A stretch of 64,000 bases of DNA from Pisaster brevispinus (taxonomy: Eukaryota; Echinodermata; Asteroidea; Forcipulatida; Asteriidae). The position numbers were made by a program, and so were the translations under genes. The stretch covers positions 2,217,441 through 2,281,440 of the forward strand of contig JAMKCF010000022.1 in NCBI GenBank assembly GCA_023634235.1. Reading direction: 5' to 3'. Below the pieces are notes generated by a model, which saw nothing but the letters and a program-made list of their open reading frames with translations, ran no database searches and was not told the origin of the DNA. Below are positions 33,301-42,402 of this stretch, in pieces; position 1 is the stretch's first letter, and the number at the start of each line of letters is the position of its first letter.

Positions 33301-33618
33301 GACTAGGAAGGGGGACTAGGAAGGGAAGAGGGACTTTGTAGGAAGGAGAGGGATTTCAAAAACTCTTATGTTTGTTATTTTGGTGTCAATGTCCATTTTT
33401 ATACATTAACTTTATCAAAAAAAACAACAACAACAAATGAGAAAGGTTGGGAATGGGACTATGGTTCCAAAGGGGGGGACTAGGAAGGGAAAATGGACTA
33501 GTAGTAGTAGTTGTGAAGGAGAGGGGGGGATTTCAAAAACTCTTACCTTTGCTATTTTGGAGTCAATCACATGTTCAAGATAACCTGAGATGAGCCTCTT
33601 CTCATTCAAGTCTGCCAT
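17160..33618 (-). CDS. PH and IRS-type PTB-like adaptor protein (Dok/IRS-like), six coding exons, 615 residues
   Basis: Exons: 33547-33618, 20451-20484, 20049-20303, 19150-19356, 18443-18550, 17160-18331 (1848 nt, in frame throughout). The start at 33618 has context GCCATGGCA. Residues 10-121 look like a PH domain (GYLEHV, RWAVLE, TLRLF, C-terminal FEQWDKKVKDFW helix). Residues 122-218 look like an IRS-type PTB fold (SWLVKPL ... LTLHINW ... KLCFTVMKD ... KIKEVVENLRSRF). The tail has an SH3 ligand RALPPVP (405-411), a Ser-rich stretch (458-500), and tyrosine motifs YMST (549), YMNL (572) and YVNP (582), then PLPLPPR. YxN motifs are Grb2-SH2 ligands when phosphorylated. By analogy with Dok/IRS proteins this is a membrane-recruited scaffold for tyrosine-kinase signalling. 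The arginine pair that binds phosphotyrosine in Dok PTBs appears absent (IDHISYDSTK there instead). Orthology is not settled. Confidence 0.85.
18443..18550 (-). CDS. PH/PTB adaptor, coding exon 5
   Basis: Acceptor ATTTTCAG|ATTAC and donor AACG|GTAAGC, phase 1 to phase 1. The exon encodes DYYEVKTEKERFAAKIKEVV and the rest of a helix, matching the C-terminal helix of an IRS-type PTB domain. Confidence 0.85.
18690..19024. repeat. SINE family 2 fragment and TIR element family B in intron 4
   Basis: 18690-18785 is a minus-strand fragment of SINE family 2 (GACTCAAACCCACACTATGC, then GACCACGACACGCCAC). 18876-19024 is a TIR element with ends GGGTCGATTTCACAAAGAG and CTCTTTGTGAAATCGGCAC. Related family B copies are at 28378-28520 and, diverged, 62941-63085. 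Confidence 0.75.
19150..19356 (-). CDS. PH/PTB adaptor, coding exon 4
   Basis: Acceptor CCCACCAG|AG and donor AGTG|GTGAGT, phase 1 to phase 1. The exon encodes SWLVKPLVGG, then DGLTLHINWASVCLAYL, DTIDHISYDSTKLCFTV and MKDNNNS, the beta-sandwich part of the PTB-like domain. Confidence 0.85.
20049..20303 (-). CDS. PH/PTB adaptor, coding exon 3
   Basis: Acceptor TTCCTTACAG|AG and donor CATC|GTAAGT, phase 1 to phase 1. The exon encodes most of the PH domain: SLTLRLFRDDRE, HTYVLSKENFIGTERGS, SLYWAIITVRDQTLLFQD and FEQWDKKVKDFWKH. Confidence 0.88.
20451..20484 (-). CDS. PH/PTB adaptor, coding exon 2 (34-bp microexon)
   Basis: A T-run acceptor (TTTTTTTTAG|AG) and donor GGTG|GTAAGT bound 34 bp encoding RWAVLEKSADG plus one base. 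WAVL is the typical PH beta-strand after the first loop, and the phases join exon 1 (phase 0) to exon 3 (phase 1) without a gap. Confidence 0.8.
20604..21550. other. Intron 1 of the adaptor, no feature recognised
   Basis: AT-rich intronic DNA with an A-run at about 20971-20983. I see no exon or repeat that I can support. Confidence 0.5.
21551..22296. mobile_element. TIR element family C with nested SINE family 1
   Basis: It begins CAGGGCTCGAATTTGACACT at 21554 and ends with the inverted CAAATTCGAGCCCTG near 22293. The 5-bp word ACAAG directly flanks both ends, a likely target-site duplication. Inside, from about 21721 to 22060, are SINE family 1 sequences, including a tRNA-like head at 21964-22036. 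That head has box A TAGCTCAGTTGGTAGAGC, box B GGTTCAAGTCC and an anticodon-loop GTT with mismatched stems. The SINE therefore inserted later. Confidence 0.75.
22785..22965 (+). repeat. Dispersed repeat I, copy 1
   Basis: It shares GGAGACCGAGA, AACAAAACAGAAAAGGGAA, GGTGCTCCACAAGGAATTT-type and ATCTCCACAGGGATGTAAAA words in the same order with 52575-52752. The copies are about 85-90% alike by eye. Class unknown. Confidence 0.8.
23590..24665. repeat. Degenerate minisatellite in adaptor intron 1
   Basis: Dozens of variants of CAGTTTTTGGACACCCTGTT and TTTGAATTTAGACAGTTTTG fill about 1 kb. Higher-order duplicates stand out: 24121-24230 and 24276-24372 are nearly identical, as are about 24400-24480 and 24470-24550. 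The left part also has inverted variants (AAACAGGGTGTCC at 23816 and 23968). No coding. Confidence 0.9.
25290..25411 (-). repeat. 3' end of a retroelement
   Basis: On the minus strand, downstream of the 25412-25792 frame, the sequence has AAAGCGCATTGAGAGAACTC and ends in a short AT-rich ATTATTATGG tail. AAAGCGC-type 3' ends recur near 6500, 28090 and 32095 in this window. Confidence 0.55.
25412..25792 (-). pseudogene. Relic of a non-LTR retrotransposon reverse-transcriptase ORF, C-terminal end
   Basis: The 126-codon frame contains LHGLSPRYISELVTPYTPTR, then RIYGKRTFAFNVPTLWNSLP and LFKIRLKSYFVL. This is the conserved C-terminal tail of CR1/L2/RTE-like ORF2 proteins in animals. The catalytic reverse-transcriptase and endonuclease parts are absent upstream, so it is a 5'-truncated dead copy. 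It sits in adaptor intron 1, in the same orientation as the gene. Confidence 0.8.
26100..26205. repeat. AT-rich microsatellites
   Basis: (AAAT)n at about 26110-26152, then (ACT)n and (AAT)n to 26203, immediately before a SINE family 2 copy. Confidence 0.9.
26265..26690 (+). repeat. tRNA-derived SINE, family 2 (copy 2, longest)
   Basis: The head starts CGTGGCTGAGCGGATAAGAG and has box B GGTTCGAGTCCCGACCGTGA. The body has CCTTCGGATGGGACGTAAAG, AACGCACGTAAAAGAGAACC and GGTGCTATGTAAAGGAG, ending in an (ATT)n tail at about 26668-26690. The order head-body-tail shows a full-length SINE, plus orientation. Confidence 0.85.
26953..27312. mobile_element. TIR element with CAGGGTTCGTAC ends
   Basis: The left end CAGGGTTCGTACAC (26953) is mirrored by GTACGAACCCTG (to about 27310). 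GTTAAG flanks both ends directly, a likely target-site duplication. The interior near both ends is built of CAAGGACTTTCAAGG repeats, so the element can fold. About 360 bp, no coding. Confidence 0.85.
28062..28345. repeat. Retroelement 3' end and repeat F (copy 2, inverted)
   Basis: 28062-28140 has GGGTTCTTATTAGCGCTTTA and GCTCAGTATTTTTTTCCCTG, shared with 37320-37390. 28165-28345 is the inverted copy of 5390-5566, ending TTCAAGGCCTG. Confidence 0.7.
28378..28520. mobile_element. TIR element family B (copy 2)
   Basis: The ends GGGGTCGATTTCACAAAGA and TCTTTGTGAAATCCACCCC are inverted copies. Inside, TCCTAACTTAGGACTAGTCC and its complement (TAGTCCTAAGTTAGGACGAG) make a long self-complementary core. 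Confidence 0.85.
28628..29002. mobile_element. TIR element family C (copy 2)
   Basis: It has CAGGACTCGAATTTG at the left and AAATTTGAGCCCTG at the right. The interior words ACAAGACCGCCGGACTTGTA and CAGGCCTGCGGTCCAGTGT match the other family C copies in inverse orientation. Confidence 0.75.
30142..30347. mobile_element. TIR element family A (copy)
   Basis: The left end GGGCCCAATTTCATAGAGCT is mirrored by AGCTCTATGAAATTGGGCCC at the right. Both extend inward with GCTTAAGCA / TGCTTAAGC. The interior carries AAGGTTACCAGCCAAACTAC and CTGCTCATTTCTGCTTAGCA, shared with the copies at 40.9 and 44.5 kb. This is the cleanest copy in the window. Confidence 0.9.
30348..33540. other. Adaptor intron 1, low-copy DNA with scattered repeat fragments
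   Basis: I see no exon. Recognisable pieces are a repeat F relative (about 30700-30800), a G run at 31503-31514, a retroelement-like 3' end at about 32085-32160, ACATGTACATGTA words (32366, 32972, 33155) and G/A-rich repeats at 33275-33345 and 33430-33530 next to coding exon 1. Confidence 0.5.
33547..33618 (-). CDS. PH/PTB adaptor, coding exon 1
   Basis: The exon encodes MADLNEKRLISGYLEHVIDS then KIAK, and ends at donor AAAG|GTAAGA, phase 0. GYLEHV is a typical first PH strand. The chosen ATG (33618) has context GCCATGG. An in-frame ATG nine bases upstream could add MGA. An acceptor-like AAATCAG lies at about 33643. Intron 1 to exon 2 spans about 13 kb. Confidence 0.75.
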
Positions 33619-35237
33619 GGCACCCATCCACAAACACGACTGATTTCTCCAGCTTTTAGCGCAGGTAGTTGTGTACACGTACACTCTGGCACAAGGTAGG
33701 CCCAGCTGGCTCAGCCGGAGCCACGTCTTATATTAATAATTTCCGTCTGTCTGTAGAGGATGATACGCCGCTAGTTACAGGGATCTGTCTACGGTCGCCA
33801 GCCACACAGGAAAGGCACTGTAAATTGCTCGAGCACCCATAAGATCAAGGCTGCCTGTTAGCGCTCGTTGTTTTGAGAGCGGGGTACCAGCGGGTATAAC
33901 TTGGGCAACCACTGTACACAAGCCAAGGAGACGAGTTCCACCCTAAGCGTGTATGCTTACTTCAGTCCTATGTTGGTGGCAGTGCAGGTCTATGAATAGC
34001 AACGAATGAAGTGTCAGCTAGGGCAACAAGCTTCAGAACTGTGTACTTGCTCAAGATAAACTAAAAAGGAAATGGTCACTTTTCAGATTAATTGACTTAG
34101 CTGTAAAGAACTATTTACAGGAATCCTTCACGTGGTAAGGGCAGACACCATACGTATCCCTTCCAAACATTTATTTAAGCAAAGACTCCAACCAAAGCTT
34201 TTCAGTTGTGTCAATTTGGACACAGCTCTCCTTATATCCAAACAGTTAGTTGCTTTTTAATTAGCTGGACGTCAATGATCTGAACAGGGTAAAACAAAAA
34301 GATCTGAACATAAATTAGGCATTCAGACAATAATCAGTTCGTAGAAGGGGCTAGTAGTACAACAATACAGCAGGTATGACTAAAGAACAAGGCCTGACAA
34401 ACTACACACGAATGCAAAGCTCACTCAAATCATAACGCAAGGACCAGACAAGATCCTTGCTCTATACCGATCGCATTATTTTAAATACTCTGGTCACTCA
34501 ATGTACCTTATATATTAGACGCACATCATAATTCCATGAATTTCCTCAGAAATGACTGGGCGTTAAAGTAGAAAGCACAAAGGGAAGTTAGTACTTGGAA
34601 TTGCTTTATTACCACCACTGTGGCCAAGGCCATCCTAACTAAAGCATGTTTCTCGAACAGAATAAAACATTTTTACCAACCTGTTGCCGTGCAATACATG
34701 TATTTCACGTTTTTATGTTAAATTTCAACTAATATTTTTTATGAGGGAGGGGTAAATGAAACATGATCTTCAAAGAAGAAGCTATTTCAATCGACAGAAC
34801 AGCATTTAAAGCACTTTTTACAAACTAACATCAAACGGTACCCACATTAAAAAGTCAGTGAAAATTTGTCCGGCGTCTGCATCCTGCACGATCTGGAAAC
34901 GGCAATCTCCGCCAACATTTCATTAGATTGTTTTCCCAGACCGACAGGTTTATTGTTGGTTTTCCGATTCAATTGCATGGAAGCGACCGATGGAAGCCGT
35001 CGCTAGACGTTACATTGTTAAACACAAACAATAAGAGTTTCCAAATAAACTCATAAATGACATAACGGAATATCTTTACTAACAATAACATGACTAAAGA
35101 ACATGCTATTAAAAATTAAACTGAGTGAAAAGTGGTGGTCGGCATCTTGATCTTTTCCAAGTTCTCCACTAGTCCTGCCTGCCGTGAACTTTTCACATCA
35201 TTTTTAACGTTAACAATACTTTTAAAAAGTTACTTAC

Positions 35238-35345
35238 CTGTAAAAAGTTGTGTAGTCTGCGAAAAACTAGCTAATCCGTAAATTTTAGGAACGGACAGTT
35301 AGTACACAATGCGCACGGAAGTGCCAGCCACCGCGGGAAACTCTG
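35238..35345 (-). other. Probable non-coding first exon / promoter edge of the PH/PTB adaptor
   Basis: On the minus strand a GC- and CpG-richer stretch (about 35300-35345, with CCCGCGGTGG and CTTCCGTGCG) is followed by a strong donor TTTACAG|GTAAGTAA at 35238. The next acceptor on this strand near the start codon is at about 33643. CTTCCG is an ETS-like core often seen in CpG promoters. The transcription start is not resolved. Confidence 0.5.
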
Positions 35346-35399
35346 CAACGCAATTAGATGATCGATAATATTATGATCAGATTATGATCATCCTTTATG

Positions 35400-37320
35400 A
35401 CATGTATGACAAGCGGTCCAAGTTGATTCCCATAACGGGACTGAAACGCGAGAGGGCGCCCGACCGTATGACGGCAATTATAGCTCAATGGGTGCATCGC
35501 ACCACTAAACTCCTAAAGCAATCAATTCTAAATGCTAAATACATGTATTCGAAAATACTGAGAAAATACTCTTAAGTCTTCCAGCCTTTTGAAAACCGAT
35601 CAAATATATTTTGTGACAACTTAACTTCAGATTTCTTGTCAACTTTTGGCAGGTCAGCCGTTTGGAATTTTGGTAATTATCCCAGAAAGTAACGCCCTGA
35701 AATGTGTTTTTTCCCAAACCGACTTGCTGCCAATTTTCATGGAGCATCCCTCCACTTCCCAAGCCAAATTGGTCCAACTTTAAATCCTGATATATCAAGT
35801 CCCCTCAGAACCCTTAGGTTGTGATAATTTGTCATAAATACACAATATGTAACTTGCATGACCCCCCCCCCCCAAAAAAAAAGAAAGTGTCATTCCAAAA
35901 AGTTCAAGTGGGGCATACAAATTACTGTAAATGGTTTGACGCACAATTTTTTGCCTATAGTGTAGTGCACCCCCAAACCACCACTCCAAACTTTAATGAC
36001 AGAGACCCAGCCGGAGCCAAAGCTTTGAAATAGGTTTCTAGGTTTGAAATATGTAGAAGAAACCCCATGAAAACATTTTTAAAATCAATCTTTTGCACTT
36101 TAATTATGTACATGTAATAATAAGCCTCAGAATGACTTTCTTGTTTTTCTTCTCAATGGCCCTTTAACGCTTCTGTATGAAATTATTTGGATGAAAATAA
36201 TTTACTTCGTAAGCCGAAAAGGATTTAGAGTGCATGAAATCATTTTGAGACCCACATGACGGCTACACCCCTGATTATGTGATAGGTTTTTGTCAGTCGG
36301 TCAAGCGAATAACCATACCCCCCCCCCCTAAATTGTCTAGGAAAGAGAATGATTCAGATTATGGTGAGATGGCCACTCAACAAAGCATTCGATTGTGCAT
36401 TGTTTGAATCTAATTAATTGAGGTGGACAAGAAGGGGGTGCATGAGTTCTGAGCGGAGGGATGCATGGGGGGGGGGTTCATGGGTTCTGAGAAGGGGGGC
36501 CTGAAGTGCGCCCTCCAGAGTCAGTTCTGTAAAAGGACCATTATCAAATGTCTGGAGACCTGATTTGGGAAACCCACAGCATTATTTGGGGCTTTATATC
36601 CTGCTTGCTGGAGAAAAATGCTGTTCTTTTCATTTTGCATGACCTTGTGACCTTTATATAGTGCTATACAAAGGTCACAAGGTCATGCAGATGGTTATCT
36701 ATGGCTCTTATGAAACTTAGGACTTCAGCTTCGGCTCTGGCTCTGGTTGCACCCACCTGTTTGAAGACCCATATTGAAAGTGCATGTTTTCAAAATAACT
36801 GGCTGAGCCTAAGACCAAAGCACAAGGTTTCCACACAACCAACTGAGCCCAAGCCTAAAGGCCGAGTCACACTGCAGCGATAACGAAAACGATAACGATC
36901 ACGACGCAAGGAGAACGCATTCTATTGGTTGAATTACTCCACGCAGAATACGCTCACGCTCATTCAACCAATAGAATGCCTTTGTATATTGCTGTGTATG
37001 TGGACTGTTTCTGAGTACAAGCCGACCGAGCATCAACTCTTTGAAGTTGGACATGAACTTCAAATTTTCTTTCTTGGACTACAAGTTCTAAAACAAAATA
37101 AGTTTGGGAGATTTTTTTTCTTCATCTAAACTTGTTACCGGTTGATGTGTATCTAAAAGCTCATTCCAAATAGTGGCTGCGGCTTGATTTTCATGTTGAA
37201 GGATAGGACGCCCATAGCAACAGTCTTAGAAACAGCCGCAGCCGCCATTCTGGACAAGCCTGAGTAATTGGTTAATTCATTTAATAGTTCATTAATTAAT
37301 TCATTCATTAATACTGGGTT
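35400..37320. other. Intergenic, no gene recognised
   Basis: C/G runs occur near 35862 and 36321, and a G run at 36468. A self-complementary pair lies at about 36637-36690 (CATGACCTTGTGACCTTTAT and its complement). AACGATAACGATCACGAC and an inverted ATTCTATTGGTTGAAT / ATTCAACCAATAGAAT pair lie at 36860-36980, probably another short TIR element. Confidence 0.45.
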
Positions 37321-37720
37321 CTTATGTAGATCTTTATCACACCCCTAAGGGTGTATCAAAGAGCTCAGTATTTTTTTCCTGCAAGGTTTGTGGAGCTACG
37401 CTTTGAATTATGAGACCTATTCCTTTATAGCATCATGTAATGGTTTACAAGGTGCTGTGGTGCAATATGCAGCCAATCAAACCAGGAACACCAGGGCGAA
37501 CCCCTTCTCTTTACGATAAGTGCACTGGTTCTTTTCTGTGCATTGCACAACACACAGGACCAACAGCTTTCCGTCCCATCCGAAGGATGCAGCAATAATG
37601 GTTAAGTGTCTTGCTTAAGTACACAAGTGTCAAGACCGGGACTCGTACCCACACTCTGCTGATCAGAAACACCAGAGCTCGAGTCCAGTGCTCTTCTTTG
37701 CTTGACCACGACACGCCGCA
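37320..37720 (-). repeat. tRNA-derived SINE, family 2 (copy 3)
   Basis: The minus-strand head at about 37620-37720 reads GCGTGTCGTGGTCAAGCAAA with B box GGGTACGAGTCCCGGTC. The body follows leftward through CATCCTTCGGATGGGACGGA and GGTGCTGTGG (plus-strand reading) to a retroelement-type end at 37320-37390. Confidence 0.8.
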
Positions 37721-37728
37721 TATATAGC

Positions 37729-37936
37729 AGTGTTGTAGGTCTCGAGAACCAGTCTAGGTCTCGAGACCATCTCAAAACCTTTTATTGTGGTCTCAGTCTC
37801 AGTCTCGAACAGCAAAAGTCTCAGCTCGGAAGGGCGGGTATTGGTCTCAGGAGGGCTGGTCCCCGTTTTGATCTCGGTCTCGAATGTCAAGGTCTCAGTC
37901 TTGGACTTCCAGGTCTCGACTACTACAACACTGATA
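37729..37936. mobile_element. TIR element with CAGTGTTGTAG ends
   Basis: CAGTGTTGTAGGTCTCGAGA at the left is mirrored by GGTCTCGACTACTACAACACTG-type sequence at the right (given in part: CTACAACACTG). ATAG flanks both ends. The inside is a run of GGTCTCAGTCTCG repeats. Confidence 0.8.
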
Positions 37937-39358
37937 GATTTGCAGGGATAGGCTTTCTAAGCAAAAAGTGTGTGCTAATGTTTGATCCAGCCCATTATTT
38001 TGTCTTTTTGTTGGGGGTCCAGGCGCCACACGCAGCAGGGGGTCCCTGGCAGACATCCATATCTGCCTACGTTAGGTTACACACTAAATGTTCCTGTACT
38101 TGTATATTGGTACCTTGTTAGTTTGACCAAATTGCTCTGGGCTGCCGGTCTATACCTGGAGGAGGGGTGACACAATCGTATACTAATTCAGACAGAAAAA
38201 CAAAGCATCTGCACAAAAGATTTCATTTTATTATAATAAGTATAAAAAAGCCGTCAGGTACAAAAAATAAAATAACCCATTAACCTTTCTTAGAGAAAGT
38301 TTTGTGCTTAATAGAAAAATGCATCATTGTTGTTTTGCTGTACACAGAGTAACAGCAAATAAGGTGCAATTTCAGTCTATATGTATTTCTGACACTGCAT
38401 TTTTACAATTTTTGTTTCTTTCCCTATGTCCATTAAGTAAAGTGTTTTTCACCAGTAACTGCTTTCAAAAAGGCAGAGGTGGAAAAGAGAACAATTTATA
38501 TTAGAAACAAGCATTAAAAAATATAGGTTTAACATAATGTCCTTGTTCCCATTATTGGCACTTTGTGCTTCAGCTTTTCGAGTTGAAATACAAATCGGGG
38601 TATAAATACCAAAGAACATCCCTTTTTCAGAGTTGGTTCCAATTGGGGTATAAGTAAATCTTGACCTGGATAACATATCCACAATGGGATAGTTTCAAGG
38701 CTAAACAGTTAGTAAGTAACCAATCAGTTTATTTATTAAGGAATATTTATATCCCCAATCTGGGTGTGATACGTTATGGGAGATCATACTTACACGGTAC
38801 ATTTGCAGTTAACCAACGCATTTCTTTCTGTAGCTACACAAAGAGTTTAAAAAGAGCTACAAATATCATGAACTTACTTCCTGCACAACCAAAATAAAAA
38901 CAAATTCATTATGTAAAATATGTATACAAGCCGGAGTACTGCTCTTTAAAATGTGTATACCAAAACAGCTACATCCATTTTACGTTTGTTTCAGAAAAAA
39001 AAACGGCACTGAGGTCACTATTCTTGCAGTGACCTTCCTTTGCCATTAACTAATCAAATAGGCCCAAAACATAGCTCCCTGCTACAAAATTATAAACGAT
39101 TTACCCAAACTACTAAAGTAGAACCACCGCTTACTGCACCATTTTGACGGGTGGAAGTCAGTTTCATAACAATGTACTGCGTACCATCTGCATGCATTTC
39201 AAGCACCCTGCATGTAATTACCAACACTATAAAATAATGTGCACCATATCTTTATTATAGCACTTGACCCCCCCCCCTTCACCAAAATAAAAAAAAGCAC
39301 CTATAATGTACCAGCTGGTAGTGTTTTGTCTCTATGCTGCATTATTTACATCCTACAG

Positions 39359-39476
39359 GGCCCAATAAACAAGGCACACCGCGGAATTCTGCACTTACCG
39401 CTCATAGCTGCACACGCTTTACATGGCACTCTAAGCGCAGAAGTCCATGGTAAGCAAGGTCATGAAAATGTGGCCT
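39359..39476. mobile_element. TIR element family A-like (diverged copy)
   Basis: It starts GGGCCCAATAAACAAGGC and contains GCGGAATTCTGCACTTACCG. It ends GGTAAGCAAGGTCATGAAAA TGTGGCC-like sequence, recalling the 3612-3826 subtype. Confidence 0.5.
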
Positions 39477-40248
39477 AGTAAACCTTTCCCCCAAAAAACT
39501 TGGAAAATTTCAATGTACAACTCCATCCGTTTTATCCCAATACAAAAGAGGACTCAAAAAGTGCAATATGTTTCACACACACCCCCCCCCTTCCAAATAG
39601 CGACAGATACACACAAACCTGTCTTGCTGGAGGACCTTCCCCAGCCTAACCTGACCATCTTGAGATACACTCGTTGAATAAACCCTCTCACAAGTAACTG
39701 AAGTCTCAATCAATGTTAAATGTCACTTTCCATTAAATGCATAGTTCCTTGGCGCTGGCCTAGTCTCACGTTGATTCCAATAAAACACCAAGTGTTTGCA
39801 AACTTCACTTGCTAAGCAAACACAAATAAACAAACTAAATCATAATAATAAAAACAAAACTAACAATCAGTAGTAACAACTAATCACGATAATAAACGAT
39901 GGTGACCATTTATACAAATGATATCACATTACATTGTTAACCAGTCACTGCTAAGCAACTTTGAAATGCTGTAAGCACCCGTTAGCTTGTTGACAAGAGT
40001 GTCGAGCTTGATCTTAACATTTGATTAAAGTCCCTTTCAAAATATACAAGTTTCCCAGGAAAACATATATCTGACTTTTTTACACTTGACTTGCTAACCC
40101 TTGCTAATTCCTGGGAAATAGCAACCCCTGCTCGGGAGTAGGGTTAAGCTAGATAGCCCTGGGGTCGAGTGTACAATTTCCCCAGGATAATCACATCAAG
40201 TGTGAAATGTACTGGGTTTTATTTCCTAGGAATGGGAGACTTTTGGGG

Positions 40249-40361
40249 ACACTAGGTGGCAGCAGACTTGCCAGGTTAATCCATTGCTCTAGGGAAATGT
40301 GAGCATGCTCAGAATTACATAAACAATGGAAGTTTACCTGGTAAGTCTGCTGCCACCTAGG
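40249..40361. mobile_element. Short TIR element, family D (copy 2)
   Basis: ACTAGGTGGCAGCAGACTTG is mirrored by AAGTCTGCTGCCACCTAG. The pairing continues outside: ATGGGAGACTTTT at about 40231 and AAAAAGTCTCCCAT at 40366 are also inverted copies. Confidence 0.85.
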
Positions 40362-40861
40362 GTTCAAAAAGTCTCCCATCGGCAGAGGTATAGTTGCAAC
40401 CACTGATGGTAATAAGTAGTGTATAACAAAACTTGTATCTTATTTGCTTCAACAAATAACAAAGTACGAATATAAATAATTTGCACCAAGAAGCTATCTA
40501 CAAGTGTATCAAAATGGCAGCCAAAACTTATCATCTTTGAAATGTCCTTCCTGTAATACTTGTACACAGTTGGTTATGACCAAGAAAAATACACCGTTTC
40601 CAATTTTACTGCAAGTGCAATGTGCCAACAAACTGTCCCTAACACCTGGTTCTTAACTTTAGTCAAGCACGCTTGCTTGTCCCAGACGATATACAAAACC
40701 TTTCACTGTTTTCTTGGAACTGTATTTTGTCTGATGACGTTTTCAATAGTTAGTCAAATGATGTCATCTTTTCCTGAAACTAGAGGATATCCATGAAAGT
40801 TTGTTGTTCTTTGACCCTAACTCCATAATGGTAACTCGACAACCAAACTGTTGGACTCTGT

Positions 40862-41044
40862 GCCCAATTAAGCTCAAAAAGTAGCTAAGCACAATAAAAT
40901 TATGCTTACCAGAACAAGGTTATCAACCAAACTACCATGTCACATGTACAATTTGTGACTGGTATCCTGCTCATTTCTGCTTAGCAGAACATTATTTTTT
41001 AGGTTATATTTTCTGCTTAAGCAGCTCTATGCAATTGGGCCCTG
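40862..41044. mobile_element. TIR element family A (copy)
   Basis: The left end has lost its outer part (GCCCAATTAAGCTCAAAAAG). The right end TTAAGCAGCTCTATGCAATT GGGCCC-type is intact. Interior as in the 30142-30347 copy. Confidence 0.8.
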
Positions 41045-41429
41045 ATCACGGTTGTGCAACCAATGAATGTCTAGGTCCCATGCAAAGCAAAATCAGTTCA
41101 TAAAAACATGCAGTTCTCAGTCCAACAGAATCAAACAAAACGTGCAGTTGGGTTTTGATGGGCTGGAGATGGTTAGGATAGAAGCTTCCAAGTACAATTT
41201 ACATCATAAACAGCACATTATTGCCTATGTGATATGAACTGTGAACAGATCCTTTCCGGAAGGGGCAGATCATTCATTCTTGTCTGTCAGGAAATGCCGG
41301 GAAATGTATTTTCGGCATCCAAACCCAAAGGACACATAAGAAGTTGGTTGCATTAGTATGAAGTTGACCAGGAAATGGATTGTGATTGTTCTGTAAAGTG
41401 TCATTCTTCAAACTGAAGAACAGAGACCC

Positions 41430-41622
41430 CAGTGACCGATTTCACAGAGCTGTTTAAACAAAAAATGGTGTTTAACAATTTGCTGCTAAGCGAAAATGAG
41501 CAGGATACCGGTAATACATTGTACAAGTGACATTGTATTTTGGCTGGTAACCTTTGCCTAGTAAGCATAACTTTGTTGTACTTTTTGTGTCATGAAGCAG
41601 CTGTATGAAATTGGGCCCAAGA
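41430..41622. mobile_element. TIR element family A (copy)
   Basis: CCGATTTCACAGAGCTGTTT opens the element and GAAGCAGCTGTATGAAATTG GGCCC-type closes it. The interior is in the opposite orientation to the 40862 copy (AATGAGCAGGATACCGGT). Confidence 0.75.
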
Positions 41623-41732
41623 TTGCAAGCAATAGGCCTATAACTTATTTCAGTTCACTTCAACAACGCAATGCTGAAAGCCAACAAATCTCTTTTTCTG
41701 CAGTGGTAGTGAAAGTTTCATTTGGCTATCAA

Positions 41733-42012
41733 TAAAAAGGGACCAGACTATTTTGTCCATCCAGCCTCAATTGGGTTGCATTGAGTTGAATGGAAGAAAA
41801 ACAAGATGGCTGCATCATGGTTAAAGGTATTACACACGATGATAAACACATAATTTTAGTCTGAAAGCTTGCTGATTTGAAGTTCATACTAGAACCATTT
41901 TTTTCTGTGAAATATTTCCCTTTGAAATTCGAGAAAACTGTATCTGAAAACCTAAAAGCAAAATGCAACAGCTGATTTCGGCTGTTACAACAAAAATTAT
42001 GGTCAAGATGTG
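41733..42012 (-). repeat. Dispersed repeats H and G
   Basis: 41733-41840 matches 45120-45232 (GACCAGACTATTTT, ATTGGGTTGCATTGAGTTGA-like, AACAAGATGGCTGCATCATG). 41850-42012 is repeat G inverted relative to 1-165 and 43800-43960. Confidence 0.7.
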
Positions 42013-42402
42013 TTTTAACGTACATGCATGTACTGAAAACTGTTGATGGTTTTTCACTACTTTCTCCCGACTCACACAGCGGATCAAGCCCCAATTTTCA
42101 CAGGTTAGTTATTTCAAGTCCATGTACTTGGCTGATGACACTAAACATGAAAACTGTCTGCGACTAGTTTTGCCAGCTCTACCAACCCTGTGTAATACCT
42201 TCAGGGTCTATTAGAGCCGCGCACATAATGTATAAATACACAAATGTGATGTGTCATATTCTACCTTTGTATTCACAACTTTGAAACTTAAGGTATTAAG
42301 GCACTACAGGTAGATCTAAAACAAACAGTCTTCCACAGTTTCTTGGTCTGGTGTACGCACTACGCAGTAACCCTACACAGTGTGTACATAATACGACATG
42401 TA

